A stretch of DNA of 64,000 bases, taken from contig NZ_CP087585.1 of the NCBI RefSeq assembly GCF_022200785.1, positions 806,001-870,000 of the forward strand, in the 5' to 3' direction. The position numbers and the translations under genes are program-made. Under the pieces are notes generated by a model that saw only the letters and a program-made list of their open reading frames with translations, did no database searches and was not told the DNA's origin. Positions 35,455 through 46,368 of this stretch are shown in pieces; within the stretch, counting starts at the first letter, position 1, and every line of letters begins with the position of its first letter. The stretch comes from Pedobacter mucosus. GTDB lineage: Bacteria; Bacteroidota; Bacteroidia; Sphingobacteriales; Sphingobacteriaceae.

Positions 35455-36060
35455 ATGAAACATATTCTTCATTTAAAGTCAAGTCTGCAAGGTGCAGCAT
35501 CGTATAGCATTAAGCTGGGCCACGCGATCGTGGAAAAAATTCAGACAAAATATCCATTTAGTACCTTGGAAGAATTAAGCCTGGTCGATAGCGCAATTCC
35601 GCACATTACCCCGCATACCCTTCGTACATTATTCACTCCTGCAGAGATGCTAACGGAAGAGGATAAAAAATCCAATTACCTTTCTGATGAGCTGGTAAAG
35701 CAACTGCTGGCCGCGGATATTATCGTCATTGGCGCACCACTGATTAATTTTACAATCCATTCATCTCTTAAGTCTTGGATTGATCATGTTACCAGGCCGA
35801 AAATAACTTTTGGTTACGGTGAAGATGGTAGACCTATCGGACTGGTTACTGGTAAAAAAGTCTATGTTGCAATGTCTTCCGGTGGTATTTATTCAGAAGG
35901 ACCAGGGAAAGCTAATGATTTCGTTGCGCCCTATCTAACGGCCTTTCTCGGCTTTTTGGGAATGACAGATTTAACTGTTTTCCGTGCCGAAGGGTTGAAA
36001 GTGCCGGGCTTAAAAGAACTTGCTTTGGAGAAAGCAATAGATAGTATAAAAATCGATTAA
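35455..36060 (+). CDS. Flavodoxin-fold NAD(P)H oxidoreductase (azoreductase-like)
   Basis: A 201-residue protein of the FMN-dependent NADH-azoreductase family: MKHILHLKSSLQGAASYSIKLGHAIVEKI at the FMN-phosphate-binding start, IVIGAPLINFTIHSSLKSWIDHVTRPKITFGYG with the quinone/FMN-binding loop, and VYVAMSSGGIYSEGPG near the end. Such enzymes reduce azo dyes and quinones with two electrons, giving protection from quinone stress, probably as cytoplasmic dimers. It is divergent from the HxlR regulator, and sits in a cluster of redox-stress-like genes. Confidence 0.88.
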   Translation: MKHILHLKSSLQGAASYSIKLGHAIVEKIQTKYPFSTLEELSLVDSAIPHITPHTLRTLFTPAEMLTEEDKKSNYLSDELVKQLLAADIIVIGAPLINFTIHSSLKSWIDHVTRPKITFGYGEDGRPIGLVTGKKVYVAMSSGGIYSEGPGKANDFVAPYLTAFLGFLGMTDLTVFRAEGLKVPGLKELALEKAIDSIKID

Positions 36061-36288
36061 TTCGTTTTTAAATGTTGCACATTAATTTACTTACTAAATT
36101 TAATACGTCAATCGTGAATCAAGTAATCAAGCAAATCTATATAAATCTATAATTTCAAATGATTATAACTTATTAGATCTGCAATCATTCGTTTTTTTTA
36201 AGATGAATAGATGGTAGTATAATTCTCGATCTATCAAAATCTACCGTTATTTCATAGGATTTGAAATCAGTATTAATCTTTAAGAATG

Positions 36289-37203
36289 TCAATTAAATGT
36301 TGCTCTAAAATGTGCAGGAGACACTTTAGTCCTTGCTTTAAAAAGCCTGCTAAAAGACTGTGGGTATTCGAATCCTAACTTGTAGGCCACTTCGTTAATC
36401 GTCAGATTTGTTGTTGAAAGTAAGTCTTTTGATCTTTCTATCAACCTCTGATGAATATGCTGCTGAGCAGTGAGACCAGTTTGCGAACGTAGCAGATCAC
36501 TCAAGTAGTTTGGTGTATAATTCATTTTCTCAGCTAGATATTGCACTGTTGGCATACCGTAATCAATTGCTTTTTCATCATCAAAATATTGGTTTAACAA
36601 TTCTTCCAATTGCTGAAGAAGGTCAGTGCTTATTACCTGTCTGGTCAAAAACTGGCGTTTATAAAATCGTTTGGCGTAGCTTAACAACAATTCAATTTGC
36701 GCAACAATCACCTCGTGGCTGAAATCGTCTATGCGGCTATTGAGCTCTTGACGGATGATACTAAAGATGGACTGAATCGTACCGTTTTCTTGTTCAGACA
36801 AGTGCAATGCTTCATTTGCAGCATAGGAGAAGAATCCAAATTGTTTAATCTTTCCGGCTAATGGGTAACCATGAAGAAAATCAGGATGGATGTACAGGGA
36901 GAGACCATCAGTATTTGAATTCGTCTCAACTTCACCTAGGATCTGATTGGGTGCGGCAAACACCATGCTACTATTGTCGAAATCATAATAACCCTGCCCA
37001 TATCGGAATTTCCCCTCCATTCTAGTAACTAAAGTGATTTTGTAGAAACTCAACACGTAATTCACAGGAACCTTGCACATGTCGAGCAACTCTGTTACGT
37101 CAAGCAGGGTAATCATAGGGTGAACAGGGCCAGGCAGACCTGCCGTGCGATGAATATCCGAAATCGACTCCAGGTTATTGAACTTTACTGTTTCTTTCCT
37201 CAT
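36289..37203 (-). CDS. AraC-family transcription regulator
   Basis: A 304-residue regulator with an AraC-like ligand domain (about 1-190, including GYYDFDNSSMVFAAPNQI) and a C-terminal pair of helix-turn-helix motifs (PTVQYLAEKMNYTPNYLSDLLRSQTG and TINEVAYKLGFEYPQSFSRLFKART), ending in KVSPAHFRATF. The gene lies 75 bp after the SDR gene on the same strand and probably acts on it or on neighbours in the cluster. The inducer is unknown. Confidence 0.9.
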   Translation of the reverse strand: MRKETVKFNNLESISDIHRTAGLPGPVHPMITLLDVTELLDMCKVPVNYVLSFYKITLVTRMEGKFRYGQGYYDFDNSSMVFAAPNQILGEVETNSNTDGLSLYIHPDFLHGYPLAGKIKQFGFFSYAANEALHLSEQENGTIQSIFSIIRQELNSRIDDFSHEVIVAQIELLLSYAKRFYKRQFLTRQVISTDLLQQLEELLNQYFDDEKAIDYGMPTVQYLAEKMNYTPNYLSDLLRSQTGLTAQQHIHQRLIERSKDLLSTTNLTINEVAYKLGFEYPQSFSRLFKARTKVSPAHFRATFN

Positions 37204-37278
37204 TTTTTTAAAGATAATAATTATAACCGGTGAAGAATTGTCACCGGTTATGAAACTAGGTTGAACGCTGTCAAATAA

Positions 37279-38049
37279 TTACCATGGAAGCTCGCCGTCT
37301 GGTCCTGTAAAACTACCGGTTGGGCTTTTAGTATCAAGCGCTGCAAGAACAAGGGCACGGGCACCTACCTCGACTGTGTCAGTTCCCTGAAAGTTGTTCA
37401 TTGCAGTTGCAGTGAAACCCGGACTGGCCGCACGGACTTTGATGTCGGTATCTTGTAGCTCAATCGCAAGCGCTAACGTAATGGCATTAAGTGCAGTTTT
37501 CGAAGCAGGGTAGGTAGCGTTGTAAAAAGGTCTGTAAGGGAAGTTAGGATCTGAATTTAGTGTTAATGATCCAGCTACGCTAGAGACGTTTAGAATTACT
37601 CCCGAAGTAGAAAGTTTGATAAGTGGCAGCATAGCCTGAGTAACTGCCAATACGCCTAGCACGTTGGTTTCAAAAAGTATACGTAGTTCGTCCAGAGGTG
37701 CCACACTGGGTTTACTCCCCTCTAATATCTCGGTAGTCGTAGAATAACGGCCTGATTGTCCAATTGCTGCATTATTGACCAATAAATCTAAACGCCCAAA
37801 TTCTGAGGCAATATGCGCAGCGGCTGCAGTGATACTTTGTGCATTAGTCACATCCAATTGGATTGGGTGTGCACCTTCACCGATTTCTTCGGCGGCAATT
37901 TTGCCATTGTCAAAATTCCTCGAACCCAAAAAGACAATGTAACCGTAACCTACTAATTCCTTGGCGATCTGTTGACCAAGTCCTTTATTGGCACCAGTTA
38001 CTAATGCAATAGGCTGGCTAATTGTTGATGATTTTTTTTTATTTTCCAT
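37279..38049 (-). CDS. SDR-family NAD(P)-dependent oxidoreductase
   Basis: A 256-residue short-chain dehydrogenase: nucleotide-binding ALVTGANKGLGQQIAKEL (TGxxxGxG), LVNNAAIGQ, and the active-site YPASKTALN (YxxxK) with Ser in NVSSVAGS. The first 14 residues (MENKKKSSTISQPI) form a short charged extension. It precedes an AraC regulator on the same strand. Substrate is unknown; the PRFYNATYPASK segment is similar to SDRs linked with carbonyl reduction, but that is not decisive. Confidence 0.9.
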   Translation of the reverse strand: MENKKKSSTISQPIALVTGANKGLGQQIAKELVGYGYIVFLGSRNFDNGKIAAEEIGEGAHPIQLDVTNAQSITAAAAHIASEFGRLDLLVNNAAIGQSGRYSTTTEILEGSKPSVAPLDELRILFETNVLGVLAVTQAMLPLIKLSTSGVILNVSSVAGSLTLNSDPNFPYRPFYNATYPASKTALNAITLALAIELQDTDIKVRAASPGFTATAMNNFQGTDTVEVGARALVLAALDTKSPTGSFTGPDGELPW

Positions 38050-38330
38050 GAGAATTTAATGAATAAAATAATAAGATAAAAGTCATTATTCATTACTCTG
38101 GCATCATAACTAAATCAAGGACATTTATAACAAAATAAAGTTATGTACTTGTTTTTGTAAACTCTAATAATAAATTGCAGTAATTCTTTAATGTTATTTT
38201 GCCGTTTCAACATGTCAATTCCTATTGAAAAATGACCATTTTTTAATTATCAATACGTTAAATTGTGATATGATATAAAAGTTCTATAATTCATATTAAT
38301 TTTGAATCCTTATATATAGATTTGTCTAGC

Positions 38331-38936
38331 ATGGCCTTAGAACAAACGAACAAATCGTCGTCTATGGAAAGACTCAAAGCGGTTATCAATGGCATCTCAC
38401 CCATGTCTCGGGAAGATATTGACCTTTTACCACCGGGAATTGTGGTGTCAGTTAAAAAAAAGTGCGATCTATTGGAACAAGGTAACGTTTGCAAAAATAT
38501 TAGTTTTGTTACTAAAGGATTCTTCCGAATGTTTTATGTAGACATGGAAGGCAACGAAATTAATAATAGGTTCACAGAAGCGGATAACTTCATCGTTGAT
38601 TTTCAAAGTTTTCTTACTCAGAGGCCTTCACGTTATTATTGGCAGGCTATGCAAGACTCAGAAGTTCTAACATTTACTTTTAATGACGTGCAGAAGCTTT
38701 ATGCAACATCCCCAGCCTGGGGAACATTCGGCCGCCTTGTAGCAGAACAGGTTTATTTGCAGTTGAACGAACGTGTAGAAATGTTCCAATTTATGTCTCC
38801 GCAGCAGCGTTACGAATATCTTTTATCTACCCGTCCAGAACTGTTTAATCAAATATCTCAGTTTCATTTGTCCTCTTACCTTGGTGTTAAGCCGGAATCA
38901 TTGAGCAGGCTGCGCAAGCGGCTCCTTTATAGATAA
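38331..38936 (+). CDS. Crp/Fnr-family regulator (cNMP-binding-like)
   Basis: A 201-residue protein from ATG 38331 (a TTG at 38322 would add three residues). It has a jelly-roll domain (about 20-125: GIVVSVKKKCDLLEQGNVCKNISFVTKGFFRMFYVDMEGNEINNRFT) and ends in a compact helix-turn-helix (QISQFHLSSYLGVKPESLSRLRKRL). The sensor domain lacks the RxS cyclic-nucleotide loop, so a ligand is uncertain. It lies directly before the promoter of an SDR gene and may act on it through the shared 20-bp element (finding); that link is inferred. Confidence 0.85.
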   Translation: MALEQTNKSSSMERLKAVINGISPMSREDIDLLPPGIVVSVKKKCDLLEQGNVCKNISFVTKGFFRMFYVDMEGNEINNRFTEADNFIVDFQSFLTQRPSRYYWQAMQDSEVLTFTFNDVQKLYATSPAWGTFGRLVAEQVYLQLNERVEMFQFMSPQQRYEYLLSTRPELFNQISQFHLSSYLGVKPESLSRLRKRLLYR

Positions 38937-38938
38937 AC

Positions 38939-38987
38939 TTTCTTAACCAAAGTCAACGATCTACTTCCCGGTAAGCACCTAGCTTTG
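38939..38987 (+). promoter_or_regulatory. Promoter of the second SDR with shared 20-bp element
   Basis: TTTCTTAACCAAAGTCAACG (38939-38958) is repeated exactly at 39947-39966. Here it is followed after 21 bp by the -7 element TAGCTTTG (38980-38987). It contains the near-palindrome TTAAC-CAAA-GTCAA. Confidence 0.65.
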
Positions 38988-39005
38988 TAGAATAAAAAAA
39001 AATGT

Positions 39006-39803
39006 ATGAAAAGTTACAAAGAAAAAATAGCGCTTGTCACCGGCGCTTTGGAGGGAATAGGTTATGAGATAGCCAAACTTTTTGCGAAAGACGGCATCAA
39101 CCTGATATTGGTTGCGAGAAATAAAGAACGGCTTCAAAAGATTAAAGAGGAATTTGAGAAGCAATATGCAATCGTTGTTTACGATGTGGATATGGATCTT
39201 TCAATCTCAGGTAAAGCCGCAGAACTTTTTGCCCTGTGTACGAAGGAAAATTTGAGGGTTGATTATCTGGTTAATAACGCAGGCTATGGTGATTTTAAAA
39301 AACTGAGTGAAGGAACTCCAAAAACTTACGAAAATATGCTCAACTTAAATGTTATCGCATTGACTGATCTAACCACTAGGTTTGTAAAAAACATGACAAA
39401 TAACGGCTATGGCAAAATTCTCAATGTAGGTTCACTTGCCGCATTCCAGTCAACACCTCTAATGGCTGTGTATGCTGCATCTAAATCGTATGTAATGCAC
39501 TTTACAGAAGCTCTACACGCGGAGTTAAGAGAAACTGGTGTAACAGCGACAGTACTTAATCCAGGTGTTACAAAAACAGGATTTGTTGACAGGGCCAATA
39601 TGGACCCATCAGCATTTGCGCAGGGTGTTCAGCTGGATGCAGCTAAAGTTGCTAAAGCTGGTTACAAAGGGATGATGGCTGGTAAGCTTAACGTTGTACC
39701 CGGACTGCTAAACAGCATGTTGGCTTTCGGTACCAGTATTACACCATCGAGAAGATTACTGCTAGCGATATCAGCTTATGTGATGAGAGAAAAAAATAAT
39801 TAA
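39006..39803 (+). CDS. SDR-family oxidoreductase
   Basis: A 265-residue short-chain dehydrogenase of the classical 3-ketoacyl/steroid-like type: IALVTGALEGIGYEIAKLF (TGxxxGxG), VDYLVNNAGYGDF, Ser in LNVGSLAAFQST and the active-site YAASKSYVMHFTEALHAEL. It starts at 39006 rather than the out-of-frame ATG four bases earlier. Its promoter carries the same 20-bp element as that of the EthD-like gene about 1 kb downstream. Substrate unknown. Confidence 0.9.
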   Translation: MKSYKEKIALVTGALEGIGYEIAKLFAKDGINLILVARNKERLQKIKEEFEKQYAIVVYDVDMDLSISGKAAELFALCTKENLRVDYLVNNAGYGDFKKLSEGTPKTYENMLNLNVIALTDLTTRFVKNMTNNGYGKILNVGSLAAFQSTPLMAVYAASKSYVMHFTEALHAELRETGVTATVLNPGVTKTGFVDRANMDPSAFAQGVQLDAAKVAKAGYKGMMAGKLNVVPGLLNSMLAFGTSITPSRRLLLAISAYVMREKNN

Positions 39804-39946
39804 AACACACCCTTTAACACCACTCCTATTGATTCTTGAGCACTTTGCATATGTCCATGGCTGAGTCAAACTGAATAAGAGTTTGCGAGAAATTTTTAAT
39901 CCTATGACATTTATAGCACATTTAATTTGTTTCAATAATCAATTAA

Positions 39947-39995
39947 TTTCTTAACCAAAGTCAACGTTATAGCCCGTACCGATAAGCAATCTTTG
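39947..39995 (+). promoter_or_regulatory. Promoter of EthD-like gene with shared 20-bp element
   Basis: The element TTTCTTAACCAAAGTCAACG (39947-39966) is followed after 21 bp by AATCTTTG (39988-39995), a near match to the -7 consensus, then the ATG at 40009. The spacing is the same as in the SDR promoter. Confidence 0.6.
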
Positions 39996-40008
39996 TTAAC
40001 AAAAAAAT

Positions 40009-40356
40009 ATGACGATGATTAAATTCACCATTCTGCTACGCAGACGTCCGGGAACCAGTCACGAAGACTTCGTTTCCTATCATAAAAATAATCACGCGGC
40101 TTTGTTTGCTTCGTTACCAGAGGTAAAGCAATATGTTCGCCGATACGTACAATGCCATTCTTTACCTGTGTCGCTGCCTGAGCTGCCACCTCCTGAATAT
40201 GATGGTATAACAGAAATCTATTTTGAAAATGTTGACGCTATCGGAAAAGTTTTTGGTTCTAAAGACTATATGGAATTAATCAGACCTGATGAAGAAAAAT
40301 TTTTGGACATGCATGGCTGCAGCTTTCTAATATCGACTGAGCATACTGTAATATAA
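40009..40356 (+). CDS. EthD-domain protein
   Basis: A 115-residue protein with the dimeric alpha/beta-barrel EthD fold: MIKFTILLRRRPGTSHEDFVSYHKNNHAALFASLPEVKQYVRRYVQ, then YDGITEIYFENVDAIGKVFGSKDYMELIRPDEEKFLD. EthD proteins belong to the ferredoxin-like dimeric barrel superfamily used by monooxygenases and ether-degradation systems. Its promoter is shared in form with that of the upstream SDR, which suggests a common regulon. Function is unassigned. Confidence 0.85.
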   Translation: MTMIKFTILLRRRPGTSHEDFVSYHKNNHAALFASLPEVKQYVRRYVQCHSLPVSLPELPPPEYDGITEIYFENVDAIGKVFGSKDYMELIRPDEEKFLDMHGCSFLISTEHTVI

Positions 40357-42016
<1,660 letters not shown>

Positions 42017-42107
42017 AATCAGGCATATTTTGCATTTAATAGTTATTTAAAAGTTACAGTTTTAAAGCATTAATTAGTTTCTCTAAACATCATTTATTGT
42101 TAAATTT

Positions 42108-45100
42108 TTAAACCTGCACCGTTAAAATTTTTTCTACTTTCTTTTTATACGACCAATAAAATACGATAGGGTAAACAAAAAGATTAAACACCGTATTGGT
42201 AATTAATCCGCCAATAACTACAATTGCAAGTGGTTTGGATGCTTCCGATCCAATACCAGTGGAAAGTGCCGCAGGCATTAATCCGATAGCAGCCATAAGC
42301 GCCGTCATTAATACGGGCCTAAATCTACTGGCTACTCCATCTCGCATGGCATCGTTAAAAGTCCATCCGTTGTTGTTTTTGAGTTCTGTAATGTTAGATT
42401 TGAAACGGGTGATTAGAATTACGCCATTCTGTACGCAGATGCCAAATAGCGCTATAAAGCCGATTCCTGCAGAAATATTGAAATTTACGCCAGCTATAAG
42501 CAGTGCGATAATACCGCCAATCATTGCAAAAGGCACATTATTAAGTACTAACAATGCATCTTTAATGTTTCCAAAAAGCACAAACAGGATAAAGAATATC
42601 AATAACAAACTTACCGGAACGGCTTGAGAGAGTCTGGAAATAGCCCTTTGTTGGTTTTCAAAATCACCTGCCCATTCCAGTTTATAATCTTTCTCAAGTT
42701 TAATATTAGCATTAACCTTCTCTTGTGCTTCTGCGATTACACTACCCATATCCCGGCCACGGATAGAAAATTTTATTGCGCCATAACGCTGGTGTTTGTC
42801 TCGATAGATGATGCTAGGTCCTGTAATTTTTCGGATTGTTGAAATATCACCCAGCTGTACATTTGATCCTGAAATGGTTGGCACCCGAAGTTCAGCAATA
42901 GACGATTCATTGTTCCTGAAATTTTCTGGATAACGGATTATCAGATCGAACTTTCGCTCTCCTTGGTAAATTTCTGTAGCCGCTTTCCCTCCAATAGCCA
43001 TCTCAATCACTGCATTGGCATCAGCTGTTCTCACACCATACAGCGCCATCTTTGCCTGATCAAGATTAATCTGTAGTTCTGGTTGACCCAAATTTCTTAG
43101 CATTCCAAGATCTTCAATTCCATTTACAGTTTTTAAAAGTGCTTTTATTTTTTCCTCTTCTTTCTCAATATAATTAAAATCATCTCCAAAAATTTTTACT
43201 ACAATAGAGCCTTTAACGCCAGAAACGGCCTCTTCCACATTATCTGATATGGGTTGAGAAAAGTTTAGACTTATCCCCGGAAAACCCTTGAGTTTTTCCT
43301 GCATCCGATCTATAAGTTGCGCTTTAGTCTGCTTGCGTTTCCATTCCTTCCTTGGGTAAATATCCACATGGAATTCCATATTGTAAAAACCCGTTGCATC
43401 CGTTCCATCGTTTGGTCTGCCGGTTTGAGACATCACTTGTTTAACTTCCTCAAAACCCAAAAAGATTTTTCTCATATCATTTGATAGTTTCTTGGTTTCA
43501 TCCAAAGAGATACTAAGCGGTCCGGTAGCACGAACATATATCGATCCCTCATCAAGACTTGGCAAAAACTCTGTACCCAAAAATTTGAAGCTAAAAGCGC
43601 CTAAAAGCAAAATGATTATTGACAAACTAAACACGAGTTTCTTCCTTTTAAAACAGCCATCATAAAAATGCAGCGTTGCTTTGGTTATCCATTCCAAAAA
43701 AACATTATGTTTTTCTTTTACATCTTTTTTAAGCAATATGCTACATAGGGCAGGTACAAGTGTGAAGGTTAAAATTAATGCGCCAAGAAGGGCGAAGCTT
43801 AAAGTCCAGGCCAAAGGAGAGAACATTTTTCCTTCCACCTTTTCAAACGTAAAAATAGGTAGGAGTCCGGTAATGATGATCAACTTAGCAAAAAGGATAC
43901 CTTTTCCGTTCTCCATGCAAGCCTTTTTAATGATGCCCCACTTGCTCATGTTATTGAACCTGGCCATGCCTACTTTTTTTGCCCTAAAATCCAAAGCCAC
44001 AAAAATACCTTCAACCATTACCACGGCGCCGTCTATAATGATCCCAAAATCTATAGCGCCCATTGATAATAAGTTTGCAGGCATTCCCTTTAGTTTTAAA
44101 CAAATAAAAGCAAACAGAAGCGCTAACGGAATGATAATGGAAACAATAAGCGTGGTACGCCAATCGGCCATAAATAAAAATACAATGAGGGTTACAAATA
44201 AGATTCCTTCCATCATATTACCCATCACAGTATGTATGGAGTAATTAATTAGATCTTCACGATCATAAAAAGCTTCAATTTTAACATCCTGCGGAAGAAT
44301 GTTGGTGTTGATATCTTGGATTTTTTCCTTAAGCCTGCTAATTACTTCGCTCGGATTTTCGCCTTTTCTCATGATCACAATTCCTTCGACAACATCGGGA
44401 TCTGCATCGCGGCCAACCTGACCTAATCTAGGTGATGCTGATTCAGCTACTTCGGCAATTGTTTCTACATAAATCGGTGTTCCGTTTACATTATCAACCA
44501 CTACATTTTTAATTTCCTGAATATTATTAAGGACCCCAATGCCCCGAACAACATATGCCTGTCCGCCTTGTACAATTACATCGCCACCCACATTAACATT
44601 GCTTTTTGATACGGCATCAAAAAGTTCTGCGGCGCTAATGCCATATTGCAATGCTTTTTGCGGATCAACAGTAATTTGGAAAGTTTTTAACTCTCCACCA
44701 AAACTGACTACATCGGCTACGCCGGAAACCGAAAGCAGTTCGCGTTGAATAACCCAATCCTGAAGGGTTTTTATTTCCCTTACCGATTTTTTATCGCTGG
44801 AAAGTGTATACCTAAAAATCTCGCCCGTTGGTCCATAAGGTGGCTGAACGCCAGGTTTTACGCCATCTGGAAGATCAGCTTCTTCCAGATGATTATTTAC
44901 TTGAACGCGTGCATCAGCATAATTTACATTATCTTCAAAACCAATTTTAACAACAGATAAGCCGAACAAGGATGAAGAACGAATACTGGTGCGCTTTTCT
45001 GTTGGGTTCATGGCAATTTCCAGTGGCCTGGTCACAAACTTTTCTACTTCTTCAGCACTTCTACCTGGCCATTGTGTAATAATGATGATATTGGTATTGG

Positions 45101-45236
45101 TTACATCGGGGAAAGCATCAATAGTAGTATTTTTAAAGCTTAAATAGCCCGCCAGAATCAGGATGAAAGTAGAGAAGAATATAAAATATTTGTTCTTTAG
45201 CGAAAAGCTAAATATATTTTTAATTAGTTTATCCAT
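42108..45236 (-). CDS. Heavy-metal RND efflux transporter (CzcA/CusA family)
   Basis: A 1042-residue inner-membrane proton antiporter with twelve membrane helices and two large periplasmic loops. The motif GAIDFGIIIDGAVVMVEG in helix four (DFGxxxDGA) resembles the CzcA (Co/Zn/Cd) branch more than the Cu/Ag CusA branch, though the usual closing EN is EG here. The transport cycle needs the membrane fusion and outer-membrane partners encoded next on the same strand. The reading frame is intact, although the fusion-protein gene 28 bp upstream is frameshifted. Which metal is carried cannot be decided from sequence. Confidence 0.92.
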   Translation of the reverse strand: MDKLIKNIFSFSLKNKYFIFFSTFILILAGYLSFKNTTIDAFPDVTNTNIIIITQWPGRSAEEVEKFVTRPLEIAMNPTEKRTSIRSSSLFGLSVVKIGFEDNVNYADARVQVNNHLEEADLPDGVKPGVQPPYGPTGEIFRYTLSSDKKSVREIKTLQDWVIQRELLSVSGVADVVSFGGELKTFQITVDPQKALQYGISAAELFDAVSKSNVNVGGDVIVQGGQAYVVRGIGVLNNIQEIKNVVVDNVNGTPIYVETIAEVAESASPRLGQVGRDADPDVVEGIVIMRKGENPSEVISRLKEKIQDINTNILPQDVKIEAFYDREDLINYSIHTVMGNMMEGILFVTLIVFLFMADWRTTLIVSIIIPLALLFAFICLKLKGMPANLLSMGAIDFGIIIDGAVVMVEGIFVALDFRAKKVGMARFNNMSKWGIIKKACMENGKGILFAKLIIITGLLPIFTFEKVEGKMFSPLAWTLSFALLGALILTFTLVPALCSILLKKDVKEKHNVFLEWITKATLHFYDGCFKRKKLVFSLSIIILLLGAFSFKFLGTEFLPSLDEGSIYVRATGPLSISLDETKKLSNDMRKIFLGFEEVKQVMSQTGRPNDGTDATGFYNMEFHVDIYPRKEWKRKQTKAQLIDRMQEKLKGFPGISLNFSQPISDNVEEAVSGVKGSIVVKIFGDDFNYIEKEEEKIKALLKTVNGIEDLGMLRNLGQPELQINLDQAKMALYGVRTADANAVIEMAIGGKAATEIYQGERKFDLIIRYPENFRNNESSIAELRVPTISGSNVQLGDISTIRKITGPSIIYRDKHQRYGAIKFSIRGRDMGSVIAEAQEKVNANIKLEKDYKLEWAGDFENQQRAISRLSQAVPVSLLLIFFILFVLFGNIKDALLVLNNVPFAMIGGIIALLIAGVNFNISAGIGFIALFGICVQNGVILITRFKSNITELKNNNGWTFNDAMRDGVASRFRPVLMTALMAAIGLMPAALSTGIGSEASKPLAIVVIGGLITNTVFNLFVYPIVFYWSYKKKVEKILTVQV

Positions 45237-45263
45237 GATGGGAAATGTGAAAAAAATGAAAAT

Positions 45264-46363
45264 TTACTGGTCTTTAAGGCTATCAAAAAGAAAGACTTGT
45301 TTGGAAGCAATAATATAATCGCCAGCCTTAGCGCCTTTGCTGATGTAAATTTTATCTGCCGTTTTCCGACTGACTTCAATTTCACGCACCTGTATTTTGC
45401 GATCTTGGCTTAGTACCAGTACATAGTTTTTGTTTTCATCAAATATCACGGCTCGTGGATTTACAAATGGTTGGTTGGTACCCGAAGTAGCGGCAATTTT
45501 AACTGAGCCCAACATGCCTGGTTTTAGGAGATTTTCAGGGTTAGAAATAACGACTCTTGCATTCATTACCTTCGTTTCTGGATTAACCAGGTTATAAATC
45601 TTTTCTATTTTGCCCTTAAAAACTTTCTCAGGATAGGAAAGTGTAGTCAAGCTTACTTCATCTCCGGTTTTATCCGCGAGATATCTGATTCATAAATATT
45701 AACCATTGCCCAAACCTCAGACAAATCTGCAATGGTAAAAAGACTGTTTGCATTATCAGGTCTGAGCTGCATGTGATCAGTAACGCTTTTTTCAATTACA
45801 AACCCATTAATTGGCGATTTAATGGAATAATGGCCGGTTTTGCTGCCTCCGTTTAGTTGTAAAACTGAATTTGCTCTTTTTAATTCTGCTGTTTTTATCT
45901 GGAAGTCGTTTTTGGCTTCCTCAAGTTCCTTTGTCGAAGACAGGCCACTTTTATAGAGTTGCTCTGCTTGTTTCATGGATCGATCGGCATTGCGAAGTTC
46001 TGCACCAGCAGATATTACTTCTTTATCAAAGTTTACCATTTCTGAACTCGATACGGTGGCAAGTGTTTGTCCAGCCGAAACTCGATCCCCAAGATGTACG
46101 CCAACATGGTTTACAACGCCACTTACCATTGGAAAAAGCTCCGATTTTCGATCTTCATTGGCTGAAATTTTTGCTGAAAACGTCAATTCTATCTTGCTGC
46201 CAGCCTGTTGTACGGTATCAATTACCAAACGATTAATGAGTGAATCGGTAGCTTTAAATTTTTCTGTTGAAGGTGGATCTGCCTGATGTTCGTTGCAGCT
46301 TAGGCTTAGCGAAGCTATAAAAATGACCATGCATTTTATTAGGCTTGTGTTTGAAATATTCAT
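45264..46363 (-). pseudogene. RND membrane fusion protein (CusB/CzcB type), frameshifted
   Basis: Two consecutive frames together make one membrane fusion protein. The first (46363 down to 45653, 236 aa) is a lipoprotein-like signal (LSLSC), barrel-sandwich parts SGVVNHVGVHLGDRV and PINGFVIEKSV, and ends at IKPEMK. The second (from 45650) resumes at TTLSYPEKVFKGKIEKI and continues to the end. Adding one A to the four-A run (plus-strand T run 45668-45671) restores IKTGDEVSLTTLSYPEK, which is the expected family sequence. Without this it lacks its C-terminal third. It could be a sequencing or assembly error, a phase-variable switch or true decay. Confidence 0.85.
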
Positions 46364-46368
46364 GGTCG

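Noticed and set aside
42196..44748. Plus-strand frames across the RND transporter gene
   Set aside because: These are antisense shadows of the conserved minus-strand transporter.
45653..45680. Programmed ribosomal frameshift in the fusion protein gene
   Set aside because: No slippery heptamer plus stimulatory structure is visible, and two neighbouring genes have independent breaks, which fits indels better.
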